19,604 nt of DNA from Thermoplasmata archaeon (GTDB lineage: Archaea; Thermoplasmatota; Thermoplasmata; Lutacidiplasmatales; UBA184), in assembly GCA_013044425.1 (NCBI GenBank), contig JABEUK010000133.1:1-19604 (forward strand), given 5' to 3'. Of this stretch, positions 7,095 to 14,623 are shown in pieces. The notes under the pieces were generated by a model. That model was not told the DNA's origin and did no database searches. It worked only from the letters and a program-made list of their open reading frames with translations. A program made the position numbers and the translations under genes. How positions within the stretch are numbered: the stretch's first letter is position 1; every line of letters begins with the position of its first letter.

Positions 7095-8132
7095 TCACCG
7101 CGCCGGGCCTGTCACCACGACCTTCAGCGAGTCCTGGGGCCGCTGGGCGAGCCGAAACGCTTCCTCGATCTCCGCGAGCGGGACCCGGTGGGAAACGAGG
7201 TCATCGAGCGCGAGCCGCCCGTCCACGACGAGCTGCTGGACCGCGGCGATGTCGGCCTCGGTCGTCGCGTAGGAGGGCACGAGCCGGATCCCGCGCAGGT
7301 AGAGGTCCTGGAGATCGGCGTCCAAGCGGCTCCCGGAGGGAGGGACCCCGAAGAGGTTCACGGTGCCTCCTCGACGGGCGATGGACGTGGCGAGCGTCAC
7401 GGTGGATGGGGCGCCCGTCGCGACGACCGCGAGATCGACCCCTCGTCCATCGGTCGCCCGATCGACAAGGTCGCGGACGGCAGACCGATCGGCCGGATCG
7501 ATCGTGGCATCGATCCCTCCTCGCTCGGCCGCGAGCCGGCGCAACGGAGCGAGTTCGGCCCCACCGACCCAGGTGGCGCCCCGGGCGCGGGCCAGGCGGG
7601 CGTAGAGCAGACCGGCCGGTCCTAGGCCGATGACGAACACGGACGCCTCCGGAGGAAGCGCGATCCGTCGCAGGGCGGTCGCGACGCAGCCTCCTGGTTC
7701 GAGCAGGGCGCCGGCGTCCCACCCCACGCGTCGGTCGAGCGTCAGGACCGCTCCCTGGCGCACGTGGTCGGCGGAGACCCGGAACGACTCGGAGAATCCG
7801 CACGGGTCGAGGTTCGTCTTCGCATACGTCGGGCAGAACATGTAGTCCCCCCGGGCGCAGATGGGGCAAGCGAGGCACGGGACGTGGTGATGGACGAACA
7901 CCCGGTCTCCGGTCTCGTGGCCCTCCACCCCCGCGCCGACGGCCTCGATCGTCCCGACCGGTTCGTGACCGAGGATTGCGCTCGCGGTGTAGCCGCCGCG
8001 CACCTTCTCCAGGTCCGTCCCGCACAGGCCGCATTCGGCCATCCGGACGACGATCTCACCGGGGCCGGCCACCGGCCGTGGAGCGTCGGCGACGCCCACC
8101 CGCCCCGGGGCGTCGAGCCGAGCGTACTTCAT
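7095..8132 (-). CDS. zinc-dependent medium-chain dehydrogenase
   Basis: A 345-residue alcohol/polyol dehydrogenase-family enzyme. Catalytic zinc site: Cys37 (ECGLCGTD), His56-Glu57 (LGHEPVG) and a later Glu in LLEPGG. Structural zinc: Cys86, Cys89, Cys92 and Cys100, the last in GDYMFCPTY. The cofactor loop is GLGPAG. The segment HHHVPCLACPIC with TNLDPCGFSESFRV is typical of the broad 'zinc-dependent dehydrogenase' branch near threonine and sorbitol dehydrogenases; I cannot name the substrate. The start codon ATG (8132-8130) overlaps the stop TGA of the aminotransferase (8131-8129) as ATGA, so the two are translationally coupled and probably act on one pathway: transamination to an aldehyde or ketone, then reduction, or the reverse. 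It is only distantly similar to the ADH at 1102. Confidence 0.9.
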   Translation of the reverse strand: MKYARLDAPGRVGVADAPRPVAGPGEIVVRMAECGLCGTDLEKVRGGYTASAILGHEPVGTIEAVGAGVEGHETGDRVFVHHHVPCLACPICARGDYMFCPTYAKTNLDPCGFSESFRVSADHVRQGAVLTLDRRVGWDAGALLEPGGCVATALRRIALPPEASVFVIGLGPAGLLYARLARARGATWVGGAELAPLRRLAAERGGIDATIDPADRSAVRDLVDRATDGRGVDLAVVATGAPSTVTLATSIARRGGTVNLFGVPPSGSRLDADLQDLYLRGIRLVPSYATTEADIAAVQQLVVDGRLALDDLVSHRVPLAEIEEAFRLAQRPQDSLKVVVTGPAR

Positions 8133-9520
8133 CGGGCTCGGGCCGCGAGGATGGCGGAGTCGAGGATATCGACGCCCTCGTCGATCTCCTCGCGCTGGAT
8201 GATGAGGGGAGGGATGTACCGGATCGAGGAGCGGCCGCACGGCAGAAGGATCAGGCCGCGCCGATACGCCTCCTGCAGGATCCGGTCGCGGAGCCTCACC
8301 GCGGGTTCCTTGGTGGTCCGGCTCGTCACGAACTCGGTTGCGACCATGAGCCCGAGCCCACGGACGTCGCCGATCTCCTCGTACTTGCTCTGCAGTTCGC
8401 GCAGGCGGGTCTGAAGATACGCGCCTTGGGTCCGGGCGTTCTCGAGCACCCGCTCCCGCTCGATCACGTCGAGCGTGGCGAGGGCCCCGGCGACCGCGAC
8501 CAGATTCCCTCCGAACGTGTTGGAGTGGGCTCCCGGCTTCGTGTAATCGAGGTCCGCGCGGAAGATGATCGCCCCTATGGGGAGCCCGCTCCCGAGCGCC
8601 TTCGCGGTCGTCACGATGTCCGGGACGATCCCGTGGTGCTCGATCGCGAACCAGCGTCCGGTGCGGCCGATGCCGGACTGCACTTCGTCATCGATGAAGA
8701 GGATCCCGTGCTCGTCCAGGATCGACTTGATCGCCGCGTGCCAGCCCTTCGGGGGAACGATGTACCCCCCCTCCCCCATGACCGGTTCCGCGATGAACGC
8801 CGCGACGTCGTCCGGCGGGATCGAGGTCTCGAAGTAGAGCTCCTTCAGGATCTTGGCGCAGTACAGATCGCAGCTCGGATACTCGAGCTTGTACGGGCAT
8901 CGGTAACAGTAGGGAGCGGGGATGTGCTGGCCGCCTCCGGTGTAAGCATTGAACCGCGCGCGCTGGACCGGCTTGGACGTGGTCATCGTGAGCGCACCCA
9001 GGGTGCGCCCGTGGAAGGCCCCGATGAGGCCCACCGTCAGCGGTCGCTGGCGGTTCCATCGCGCGAGCTTCAGGGCGGCCTCGGCGCTCTCGGTCCCGCT
9101 GTTGGTGAAGAAGACCTTCTTCGCGTGGATGCCCGGTGCGATCGCTGCGAGACGTTCGGCGAGCCGGGTTTGGTTCTCGTAGTAGAAGTCCGTCCCGGCG
9201 AAGTGGGAGAGCCTTCCCGCCTGATCCCGGACCGCTTGAACGACCGCCGGATGCGAGTGTCCGACGTTCAGGACCGAGATGCCCGCGGCAAAATCGAGCA
9301 GCCGGTTTCCGTCCACGTCGGTGACCCAGACCCCGAGCGCGCTCTCCGCCACGAGGGGGGAGGTCTTGGTGGTCGTCGCCATCGAGGCCTCGTCGGCCCG
9401 GATGATGCGCTGCGCCTTCGGTCCCGGGATCGGAACCCGAATCAGCACTCCGCGATGGGGTGGCGTCGACGGGTCGCGAGGAGGCGGATCGGCCGTGGGG
9501 GAGGCCCGGCTTTTGCTCAT
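8129..9520 (-). CDS. class III PLP-dependent aminotransferase (GABA/ornithine type)
   Basis: A 463-residue aspartate aminotransferase-fold enzyme of the archaeal 4-aminobutyrate/ornithine aminotransferase and amino-acid racemase group. Visible motifs: PIPGPKAQRIIRADE, then DVDGNRLLDFAAGISVLNVGH, FFTNSGTESAEAALKLAR (phosphate binding), GAFHGRT, CYRCPYKLEYPSC, EPVMGEGGYIVPP, IDDEVQSGIGRTGR (Asp278 contacts the PLP ring nitrogen) and TTAKALGSGLP with Schiff-base Lys307. Pyrococcus and Thermococcus relatives include ornithine aminotransferase and broad-specificity racemase, so both activities are possible. The ATG at 9520 is chosen over upstream codons because a GGAG site lies a few bases before it and a TATA-like box lies at 9554-9558. 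The first 25 residues are Pro/Ser/Arg-rich and look disordered. First gene of a pair with the dehydrogenase. Confidence 0.92.
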   Translation of the reverse strand: MSKSRASPTADPPPRDPSTPPHRGVLIRVPIPGPKAQRIIRADEASMATTTKTSPLVAESALGVWVTDVDGNRLLDFAAGISVLNVGHSHPAVVQAVRDQAGRLSHFAGTDFYYENQTRLAERLAAIAPGIHAKKVFFTNSGTESAEAALKLARWNRQRPLTVGLIGAFHGRTLGALTMTTSKPVQRARFNAYTGGGQHIPAPYCYRCPYKLEYPSCDLYCAKILKELYFETSIPPDDVAAFIAEPVMGEGGYIVPPKGWHAAIKSILDEHGILFIDDEVQSGIGRTGRWFAIEHHGIVPDIVTTAKALGSGLPIGAIIFRADLDYTKPGAHSNTFGGNLVAVAGALATLDVIERERVLENARTQGAYLQTRLRELQSKYEEIGDVRGLGLMVATEFVTSRTTKEPAVRLRDRILQEAYRRGLILLPCGRSSIRYIPPLIIQREEIDEGVDILDSAILAARAR

Positions 9521-9553
9521 GAACGCTCCGCGCGGCCCAGTTCTCCCGTGGGG

Positions 9554-9558
9554 TATAG
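9554..9558 (-). promoter_or_regulatory. TATA-like box of the aminotransferase-dehydrogenase operon
   Basis: GGCTATACC on the minus strand is centred about 35 nt before the ATG at 9520. It implies a short leader that still contains the GGAG ribosome binding site. The gap 9521-9674 holds no other recognisable element. Confidence 0.4.
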
Positions 9559-9674
9559 CCTTCTCGGTGGTCGACGGCGGCGGTGCGTCGGGGGAAGGGC
9601 CGCGGTCGACCGGACCAGGGCCTCGAGGGCGCTGCTGGGAACCGTTCTCCCGGGGATCCGGACGACCGCCACGC

Positions 9675-10952
9675 TCACAGGCCGATCCAGAGCGCGGCAA
9701 GCGTGAGACCGAGGGAAAGCGCAGCGATCGGGAGACCGTAGCGCATGAATTCGGCGAGTCGGATGCGGATGCCGACGCGTTCGGCGCGATCCACCAGGAT
9801 CAGGTTGCTGGCCGCTCCTAGGAACGTCACGTTTCCCGCGAGCGTGCTCGCCGCGCCGAGCGCGACCCATGGGATCGGGGTCGAGCCCCCGTACCCGAGG
9901 CCCGTGAGCACGGGGATCTGGAGGGCGACCCAGGGGACGTTGCTGACGACCTGGGAGGCGACGACGCTCGTGGCGAAGATCGACGGGAGCGCGGCGGTGC
10001 TCGAGCCGCTCGCCATCGGGATGCGAAGTACGGTCTCGAGGGAACCGATGACACCACCGGCGACGGCGCCGCCGACGACCACGAACAGTCCCGCAAAGAG
10101 CACAAGGATCCGCACTTCGACCGCGCGCAACATCCCGAGCCGGCCCGGGGATACGAACAGGGTCGCGAGTGCCCCGCCGAGGGCGATCTCCCAGATCGGG
10201 ATCGGCGGGAGGCTGAAGGAGGCTCCGCCCACATCGAGCGCGATGAGGAAGATCATCGTCGCCGGAAAGAGGACGATCACCGGACGCCGCAGGATGCGGA
10301 TCCCCCACTTCCCGTTCGGGAAGAGCCGCGGTGCCTCCGCGCGAAGCCGGTCATACTCGGGCGTCAGGGGTCCCATCCGGGTCGCGAACGCCCAGCGCAC
10401 GAACAGGGCGCCGAGCACGATGCTGGCCGCGATCGGAAGCAGAAGGTAGCGCAGAAAGGTGCCCACGGGGGCCTGGAGCCCGCTCGAGATCGAGATCAAC
10501 AGGTTCTGGGGATTCCCCATCGGGGTCAATGCGCTGCCGATCGTGACGGCGAACGCGACCGCGAGCAGCATCGGCTTCGCATCCAGCTTCGTCCGCTTCG
10601 CGACGCCGTAGAGGAGGGGTACGGCGAGCAGCACGAGCGCGTCGTTCACCAGGAACGCAGCGGCGATGGAGAATCCCACGAAGATCACGAACGGGAGGTC
10701 CGCCGGGGAGCGCGCTTGGCCGATCAACCAGCGGGCGGCATGATCGAGGACCCCCTGCCGTTCGAGCGCTCCCGCGAAGAGGAACAGTGCGAACAGGAAC
10801 AGCAGGACGGGGGTGGCCTGGGTCAGCGCGGAGTACGTGCCGCCGAGCGACAGGGTGCCCGAAACAACGGTCGCTACGGCTCCCCCCACGAAGATCCCCC
10901 AGATGGGTGGTCCGCGGCCGAAGAGCTGGCGCACCACGATGGCGCCGAGCAC
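9675..10952 (-). CDS. ArsB/NhaD-type (SLC13/IT superfamily) ion transporter
   Basis: A polytopic membrane protein of 425 residues from the GTG at 10952, with about ten or more hydrophobic segments in two homologous halves. Family hallmarks are VNDALVLLAVPLLYG, TPMGNPQNLLI (the conserved Asn-Pro-Gln-Asn loop of the first half) and its partner FLGAASNLILVDRAE in the second half. Family members export arsenite, exchange Na+/H+ or carry dicarboxylates; I cannot choose among these. The reading frame stays open to 11021 with family-like sequence. From the ACG at 10985, six bases after a GGGGGGAG site, it would read (M)NDIAVAILALVLGAIVV, a complete first helix that the GTG start truncates. The true start is therefore probably 10985, as a non-standard or mutated ATG codon. 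It is divergent from the HNH gene. Confidence 0.85.
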   Translation of the reverse strand: MLGAIVVRQLFGRGPPIWGIFVGGAVATVVSGTLSLGGTYSALTQATPVLLFLFALFLFAGALERQGVLDHAARWLIGQARSPADLPFVIFVGFSIAAAFLVNDALVLLAVPLLYGVAKRTKLDAKPMLLAVAFAVTIGSALTPMGNPQNLLISISSGLQAPVGTFLRYLLLPIAASIVLGALFVRWAFATRMGPLTPEYDRLRAEAPRLFPNGKWGIRILRRPVIVLFPATMIFLIALDVGGASFSLPPIPIWEIALGGALATLFVSPGRLGMLRAVEVRILVLFAGLFVVVGGAVAGGVIGSLETVLRIPMASGSSTAALPSIFATSVVASQVVSNVPWVALQIPVLTGLGYGGSTPIPWVALGAASTLAGNVTFLGAASNLILVDRAERVGIRIRLAEFMRYGLPIAALSLGLTLAALWIGL

Positions 10953-11021
10953 CAGCGCCAGAATCGCGACGGCGATGTCGTTCGTCCTGGCTCCCCCCGC
11001 GAAGATCGCACAGGGGGCCGG

Positions 11022-11029
11022 CTACATAG
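11022..11029. promoter_or_regulatory. TATA-like element in the transporter/HNH divergent gap
   Basis: CTACATAG stands out from the surrounding GC-rich sequence. On the minus strand (CTATGTAG) it would start a transcript near 11000, just before the GGGGGGAG site at 10992-10999 of the transporter. On the plus strand it lies about 50 nt before the HNH ATG. It may serve either gene or both. Confidence 0.3.
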
Positions 11030-11076
11030 CCGATGGACCCGAGGGCTCATGAACCGCGAGCGACCCCTTCACGTTG

Positions 11077-11529
11077 ATGCGTCGCCGCCCGCCGACCGTT
11101 CCATCCGTGACCGTCGCACCGGGCGGGCGGATCCTCGCCCTCTCCGCGGCCTGGTACTCCGACGGAGCTCTTCGCCGACGGGAGGCCCGACGCGACCGAC
11201 ATTGCGTCGAGTGCCACTCGGCGCTCCCCACATCGCGGACCCCGTACTGCTCACGGATCTGTCGATGGAAGTTCCATGGGCACTACTTCTGGGACGCGGC
11301 CCGCATCTACGTCATGCGTCGCGATCGGTACACGTGTGCGATGTGCCGATCGCGCCGGCGGGCGCGCGAGCTCGAGGTCGATCACATCGTGGAGATCGCG
11401 CGCGGCGGAGCCGCGCTGGAGTATTCGAACCTGCAGACGGTCTGCCGATCTTGCCATCGTTCGAAGACCCGGGCGTTCCTCGCCTCGGTCGACCGCCGGG
11501 CAGGCCGAGCGCAGGCGGAGTCCCCGTAG
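11077..11529 (+). CDS. HNH endonuclease with N-terminal zinc ribbon
   Basis: A 150-residue basic protein with two metal-binding parts. Cys43, Cys46, Cys58 and Cys62 form an N-terminal zinc site. The HNH domain is complete: Cys87-x2-Cys90, DH at 102-103 (VDHIVEIARGG), Asn118 (YSNLQTVC), Cys123-x2-Cys126 and His127. It should therefore be an active metal-dependent DNA nuclease, related in pattern to McrA/restriction-type and stand-alone HNH proteins. The ATG at 11077 is used; a TTG just before it would add one residue, and no ribosome binding site is obvious. It has no methyltransferase neighbour, so a restriction role is not supported here. A 16-bp repeat (11563) lies just downstream, at the edge of the accessory segment, so it may be cargo or simply a chromosomal gene. 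Confidence 0.9.
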   Translation: MRRRPPTVPSVTVAPGGRILALSAAWYSDGALRRREARRDRHCVECHSALPTSRTPYCSRICRWKFHGHYFWDAARIYVMRRDRYTCAMCRSRRRARELEVDHIVEIARGGAALEYSNLQTVCRSCHRSKTRAFLASVDRRAGRAQAESP

Positions 11530-11562
11530 CGTAGTCGAGATGCGGGCCGAGAACGGCAGGCA

Positions 11563-11578
11563 CCTCGGGTTCGATGGG
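11563..11578 (+). repeat. 16-bp direct repeat, left copy (possible att site)
   Basis: CCTCGGGTTCGATGGG here is identical to 17668-17683, whose last 3 bases are the 3' end of tRNA-Val. The copies are 6.1 kb apart and bracket the accessory region. Flanks do not match further. In sequence this GC-rich a 16-bp match could be chance. Confidence 0.35.
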
Positions 11579-11673
11579 GGGTAGTAACAATCCCACTCCA
11601 GCCGATCCTGCAGAAGGGCGGAGCGGCGATCCGTTCCGTAGCCCAGTTTCACTGAGGGGTGAACGGTCCCCTG

Positions 11674-12198
11674 ATGACCGACGAGCTATGCGTCGTCGTT
11701 GACGCCTCTAGGCCCGAGGAGCTCTTCGAGGAGGGAGCGTATTGACGTGTACCCCGTCCTCAAGGAGTCGGCCGCGGACTATCTGCTCGTCCAGGCGCTC
11801 GCGGCGCGCACCGTTCCCCGCATCGAGATCGACAGCCGTTTCGCGCGGGAGGCCTCCCAAGAGGAACGAGTGCGGTTCGAGCAGAACCTTCGAGACTACT
11901 ACCAGGTCGCGAACGAGGAGGCCTCCGCGCAGATCCGGGTTAACCGCGTAGAGGGACGAAGGGCGTTCGTCCTCGGGGCGGTCACCATCCCCTGCGCCTC
12001 CACTTCGGTTGTGACGTCTACATCGTCGAGTTCCTGGCCCTGGTCGTTGTCTGGCTCCTCCTTTGGGACTCGATCGAGATGTTGCTGTGGGACGCGATGC
12101 TCCTTCGGATGCGGTACCGCGCGACCCGCAAGCTTCGGGACGCCACGATCCGCTACTCGCCGCGGCGTTCCCCCTCCGAAACTTCGCCCCTCCGTTGA
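11674..12198 (+). pseudogene. membrane protein gene broken by two compensating frameshifts
   Basis: Three consecutive segments read as one protein of about 174 residues if two 1-nt shifts are corrected. Segment 1 starts at ATG 11674, 11 nt after GAGGGGTGA, and gives MTDELCVVVDASRPEELFEE then GAY before a TGA at 11743. Segment 2 (about 11744-11992, the next frame) gives VYPVLKESAADYLLVQALA and continues to GRRAFVLGAVTIP. Segment 3 (about 11994-12198, back in the first frame) gives RLHFGCDVYIVEFLALVVVW, a membrane helix, and a basic tail ending at TGA 12196-12198. The product would have a soluble N-terminal part and one or two C-terminal membrane helices. I do not recognise the family. It is either a decaying gene or intact in the cell and damaged by an assembly error. 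Confidence 0.6.
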
Positions 12199-12235
12199 AG
12201 CGCGGGCCACATCTCGTGAACCCGACACGAGCTTC

Positions 12236-12249
12236 ATTCCGGCCGGAAT
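12236..12249. repeat. 14-bp perfect palindrome
   Basis: ATTCCGGCCGGAAT is its own reverse complement. It lies in the 171-bp gap between the broken membrane-protein gene and the 80-residue gene, about 120 nt before the latter's ATG. It could be a regulator site; no TATA box is evident beside it, and I see nothing else in this gap. Confidence 0.4.
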
Positions 12250-12369
12250 CGCTTTGCTGGACCGACCCAGCGCGCCTCATCGGAGCCCGCCCCTCCACGC
12301 GTTGCACCCCCTGTGGCATCTTCCATCGTTCCCCATGTTGCGAGACGCAAAGTCGGGTGCCGCCCATCC

Positions 12370-12612
12370 ATGCGCGTGAACCGCTTTGATCTCGCCTACT
12401 GGGAAGGGGCCCGTGAGGCCGCTCTTGCGATGTACGAGTACCTGCGCGACCGATGCGATGTGCCCGAAGACATCCGTGCCTACGCTGCCCGCATCCTCGC
12501 CGAATCGGCCGAGCGGAAGAACAAGGCGTTCCGTGAGGAGCTCCGACTACCGGTCGCGCCTTCCGGTGCGGAACGTCCATGCCGGCCCCACCCTGCGAGC
12601 AACGAGGCGTGA
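12370..12612 (+). CDS. hypothetical 80-residue helical protein
   Basis: From the ATG at 12370 this frame encodes a short acidic/basic, Ala/Glu/Arg-rich protein: MRVNRFDLAYWEGAREAALA, then MYEYLRDRCDVPEDIRAYAA and RILAESAERKNKAFREEL. This looks like two or three amphipathic helices followed by a disordered tail with two cysteines apart. The composition is that of a true protein rather than an antisense shadow, whose products here are Arg/Pro/Ser-rich. No family is recognised and no clear ribosome binding site or TATA box is seen. It converges on the ribbon-helix-helix gene (27 bp between stops). Confidence 0.45.
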   Translation: MRVNRFDLAYWEGAREAALAMYEYLRDRCDVPEDIRAYAARILAESAERKNKAFREELRLPVAPSGAERPCRPHPASNEA

Positions 12613-12639
12613 AGGCGACCTCGGGCCGAGGGCAAGACA

Positions 12640-12861
12640 TCAGCGGTCCTTGGCGCGATCCCTTGCCGGCTGGGTCCACATTGGGTGGTCCTTGCGCCAC
12701 CGCTCGATCTTCTCTTTGACCGCCTCTCGGATGAACTCGACCCGGTCGAACCATCTTCGATCCGTCTCGATGATGGTGACCATCTCTTCGTAAACTCCGT
12801 CTGGCAAGGTGATGCCGACTTTCTGGTAGCCGACCTCGGATCGCTTGAAGCCACGAGGCAT
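12640..12861 (-). CDS. ribbon-helix-helix (CopG-like) DNA-binding protein
   Basis: A 73-residue protein from the ATG at 12861. It shows a beta strand (YQKVGITLP), helix 1 (DGVYEEMVTIIETD) and helix 2 (RVEFIREAVKEKIERWRKD), the ribbon-helix-helix fold; such proteins dimerise and place the paired strands in the DNA major groove. The basic start MPRGFKRSEV would precede the strand. An in-frame ATG at 12888 would add nine residues (MGRDSSPAR), and still earlier ATGs exist. No ribosome binding site fits 12861, so 12888 with a leaderless transcript remains possible. A perfect 12-bp palindrome lies 51-62 nt upstream, which suggests autoregulation. It is divergent from the surface-protein genes and may control them. 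No toxin partner is recognisable. Confidence 0.75.
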   Translation of the reverse strand: MPRGFKRSEVGYQKVGITLPDGVYEEMVTIIETDRRWFDRVEFIREAVKEKIERWRKDHPMWTQPARDRAKDR

Positions 12862-12911
12862 CCGTGCCGGTGAGGAGTCTCTTCCCATAAAGTCCAAATA
12901 GTAGACGTGTA

Positions 12912-12923
12912 ATGGCATGCCAT
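12912..12923. promoter_or_regulatory. 12-bp palindrome, candidate operator of the RHH protein
   Basis: ATGGCATGCCAT is a perfect palindrome. A further ATGGC half-site follows at 12931-12935, and TAGC/GCTA arms (12923-12940) surround that copy. It sits in an AT-rich patch between the divergent RHH and surface-protein genes. RHH dimers commonly bind paired short inverted half-sites of this size. Confidence 0.45.
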
Positions 12924-13056
12924 AGCATCTTATGGCGCTACTCGGGACGCGCGACCCCATCGCTCGCCGTTCGAGGCTCCCGATTCCGAGCATCTGTACC
13001 GACAGCTCGTTCGCGGATGTTCTCCTAGGTCGAAAGAACGCAGAAGGTGGAAAAAC

Positions 13057-14583
13057 ATGAGTTGGGGTTCCAAGACGAAGGCGACGTTGGGCAAGACTGT
13101 ACCCCTTTGGGTGGTGGCGGTGATGATGGCCGTTTCCGTGGGGGTCTCGGCGGTCGCGGCATCCGCGATCGTCATCAATTCTCAGGTGAGCGCCCAGGAG
13201 CGAGCCGTGGTGGTCACGGCGCAGAACCTGAACGACGTGACGTTCACTGCGTTGAACCTCGTGCCGGAACCGTACACGGCCGTACCTCAGGTCAGCAGCC
13301 CGACCGCTCCCGTGATCCTCACGGGGAACGACCAGAACGTCATCAGCACAGGACCGAGTGGACAGGGCTACGTCCGAGGCGATGTTGCGGTGCAGCTCGA
13401 GTTCAACTTCTCGGCGAACCCGGAAGCGGTGATTGGCGTTACCTCCCAGTACCTCTACGACAACCCTGCCCCTCAGGTCTGGCAGGTCACCACGTACGTG
13501 GAGCTGGCGAGCGGAATGGCTCCCACGAACTTCACGTTGAGCGTCGATCTCGGGCTCTCCATTTCCCTTGCGACCGTTGACATCACGATGACAGCCTCTG
13601 CCTACGTGGACCCACTTCCGGCAATCCCTCTTCCATCAGCTCCGGGACCGGTCGGTGGTTCCGTCGTGGTGGTGGATCCCGTCGCTTACGTCACGAACGA
13701 TGTGGACAGCGGCTTCTACAGCTACTGGGCCATCGACAACTACACGATGTCCTTCGAGATGTGGCAGGAGCCGAACGGCACGTTCTACTTTGTCCAGGCC
13801 TATCTCGGGACCGCCACGACCTATGCCGGCGTTGTGAGCCCGGGGGCGGAAGCGACTGAAGGGGGGGCGATCGGATCGGCCTACGTCGCGTACTTCTCGG
13901 GATACATCTCGGGATGGGTGACGGGCACGTTCTCTCCCAGCGTGCCCACCAGCGGATTCCTGGGGATCTACAACTTCGGCGGTTCCGAAAGCAATCTCGG
14001 AACTTCCACGGCGCACTACAGTGGAACGCCCGCTCCCGATGCTGTGAACTGGCCTAATCTCTACTTCTCGGGCACTCCCACCTACTCCACGACGCCGTTC
14101 GCCTTGGCGTACTTCTTCGGAGGGCAGACCTGGATCGACGCGGGAAGCGTACCGCAAGTGTCCAGCGGGAACATCCTGCCGCCGATGAGCATCTTCTTCC
14201 AAGTGAGCGCGGGAAACTCCGCCGGCTGGAGCGTGTACGGCGCGGACGCGTATCTGACGGTCGACAGCAGCGCGCCCGGTAGCTTCGCGGTCCTTGGGGT
14301 GAACTACTTCAACCCAACGCCGCCCAGTTCCGAGCCGTCGTTGGCGGCCACGAACTATGCTTCCGGCACGCCACGCATCGTCATTTTCATGAGCGACAAC
14401 AACAACCTGTTCATCTATCCCACGGGGGGGCCGCCCACCAACTATGCCGCATGGCTGGCGGCCGAGACCGCGGACGGGGCCACCGTGACCGGCGTCTACA
14501 TTGTCGCGGACACCTCCCAGCCGGTGCCATACACCACCGATGTCACGTCGTTCCAGTACAACGGAGTCTTCCTGATTTCGTAG
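13057..14583 (+). CDS. secreted or membrane-anchored surface protein, family unknown
   Basis: Encodes 508 residues. A basic N-terminus (MSWGSKTKATLGK) is followed by a hydrophobic stretch at about 14-40, a signal peptide or anchor. The remainder is Ser/Thr/Gly/Tyr-rich, low in Lys and Cys, and has N-glycosylation sequons (NFS, NFT, NYT, NGT), all typical of archaeal cell-surface proteins. No membrane helix is present at the C-terminus. The start is well supported by AAGGTGG ending 6 nt before the ATG. The gene begins a three-gene series on the same strand. By eye its GC is lower than in the metabolic genes to the left (62% against 70% in one 60-base line compared from each), and Asn/Tyr codons are frequent. 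Function is unknown; envelope layer, filament or adhesin roles are all possible. No enzyme motif is seen. Confidence 0.8.
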   Translation: MSWGSKTKATLGKTVPLWVVAVMMAVSVGVSAVAASAIVINSQVSAQERAVVVTAQNLNDVTFTALNLVPEPYTAVPQVSSPTAPVILTGNDQNVISTGPSGQGYVRGDVAVQLEFNFSANPEAVIGVTSQYLYDNPAPQVWQVTTYVELASGMAPTNFTLSVDLGLSISLATVDITMTASAYVDPLPAIPLPSAPGPVGGSVVVVDPVAYVTNDVDSGFYSYWAIDNYTMSFEMWQEPNGTFYFVQAYLGTATTYAGVVSPGAEATEGGAIGSAYVAYFSGYISGWVTGTFSPSVPTSGFLGIYNFGGSESNLGTSTAHYSGTPAPDAVNWPNLYFSGTPTYSTTPFALAYFFGGQTWIDAGSVPQVSSGNILPPMSIFFQVSAGNSAGWSVYGADAYLTVDSSAPGSFAVLGVNYFNPTPPSSEPSLAATNYASGTPRIVIFMSDNNNLFIYPTGGPPTNYAAWLAAETADGATVTGVYIVADTSQPVPYTTDVTSFQYNGVFLIS

Positions 14584-14623
14584 CGAAACTAGGTGTCCCG
14601 TTGGAACATTGTGGGTAGTGGGT

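Noticed and set aside
7976..9706. Long plus-strand ORF (576 codons) opposite the aminotransferase and dehydrogenase genes
   Set aside because: It is exactly antisense to two proteins with complete family motifs, and its product is Arg/Asp/Gly/Pro-rich without any motif. Long antisense frames are usual at this GC content.
11563..11590. GGTTCGATGGGGGG as the T arm of a second tRNA near the HNH gene
   Set aside because: The bases on either side of the TTCGA loop do not pair, and no cloverleaf can be drawn.
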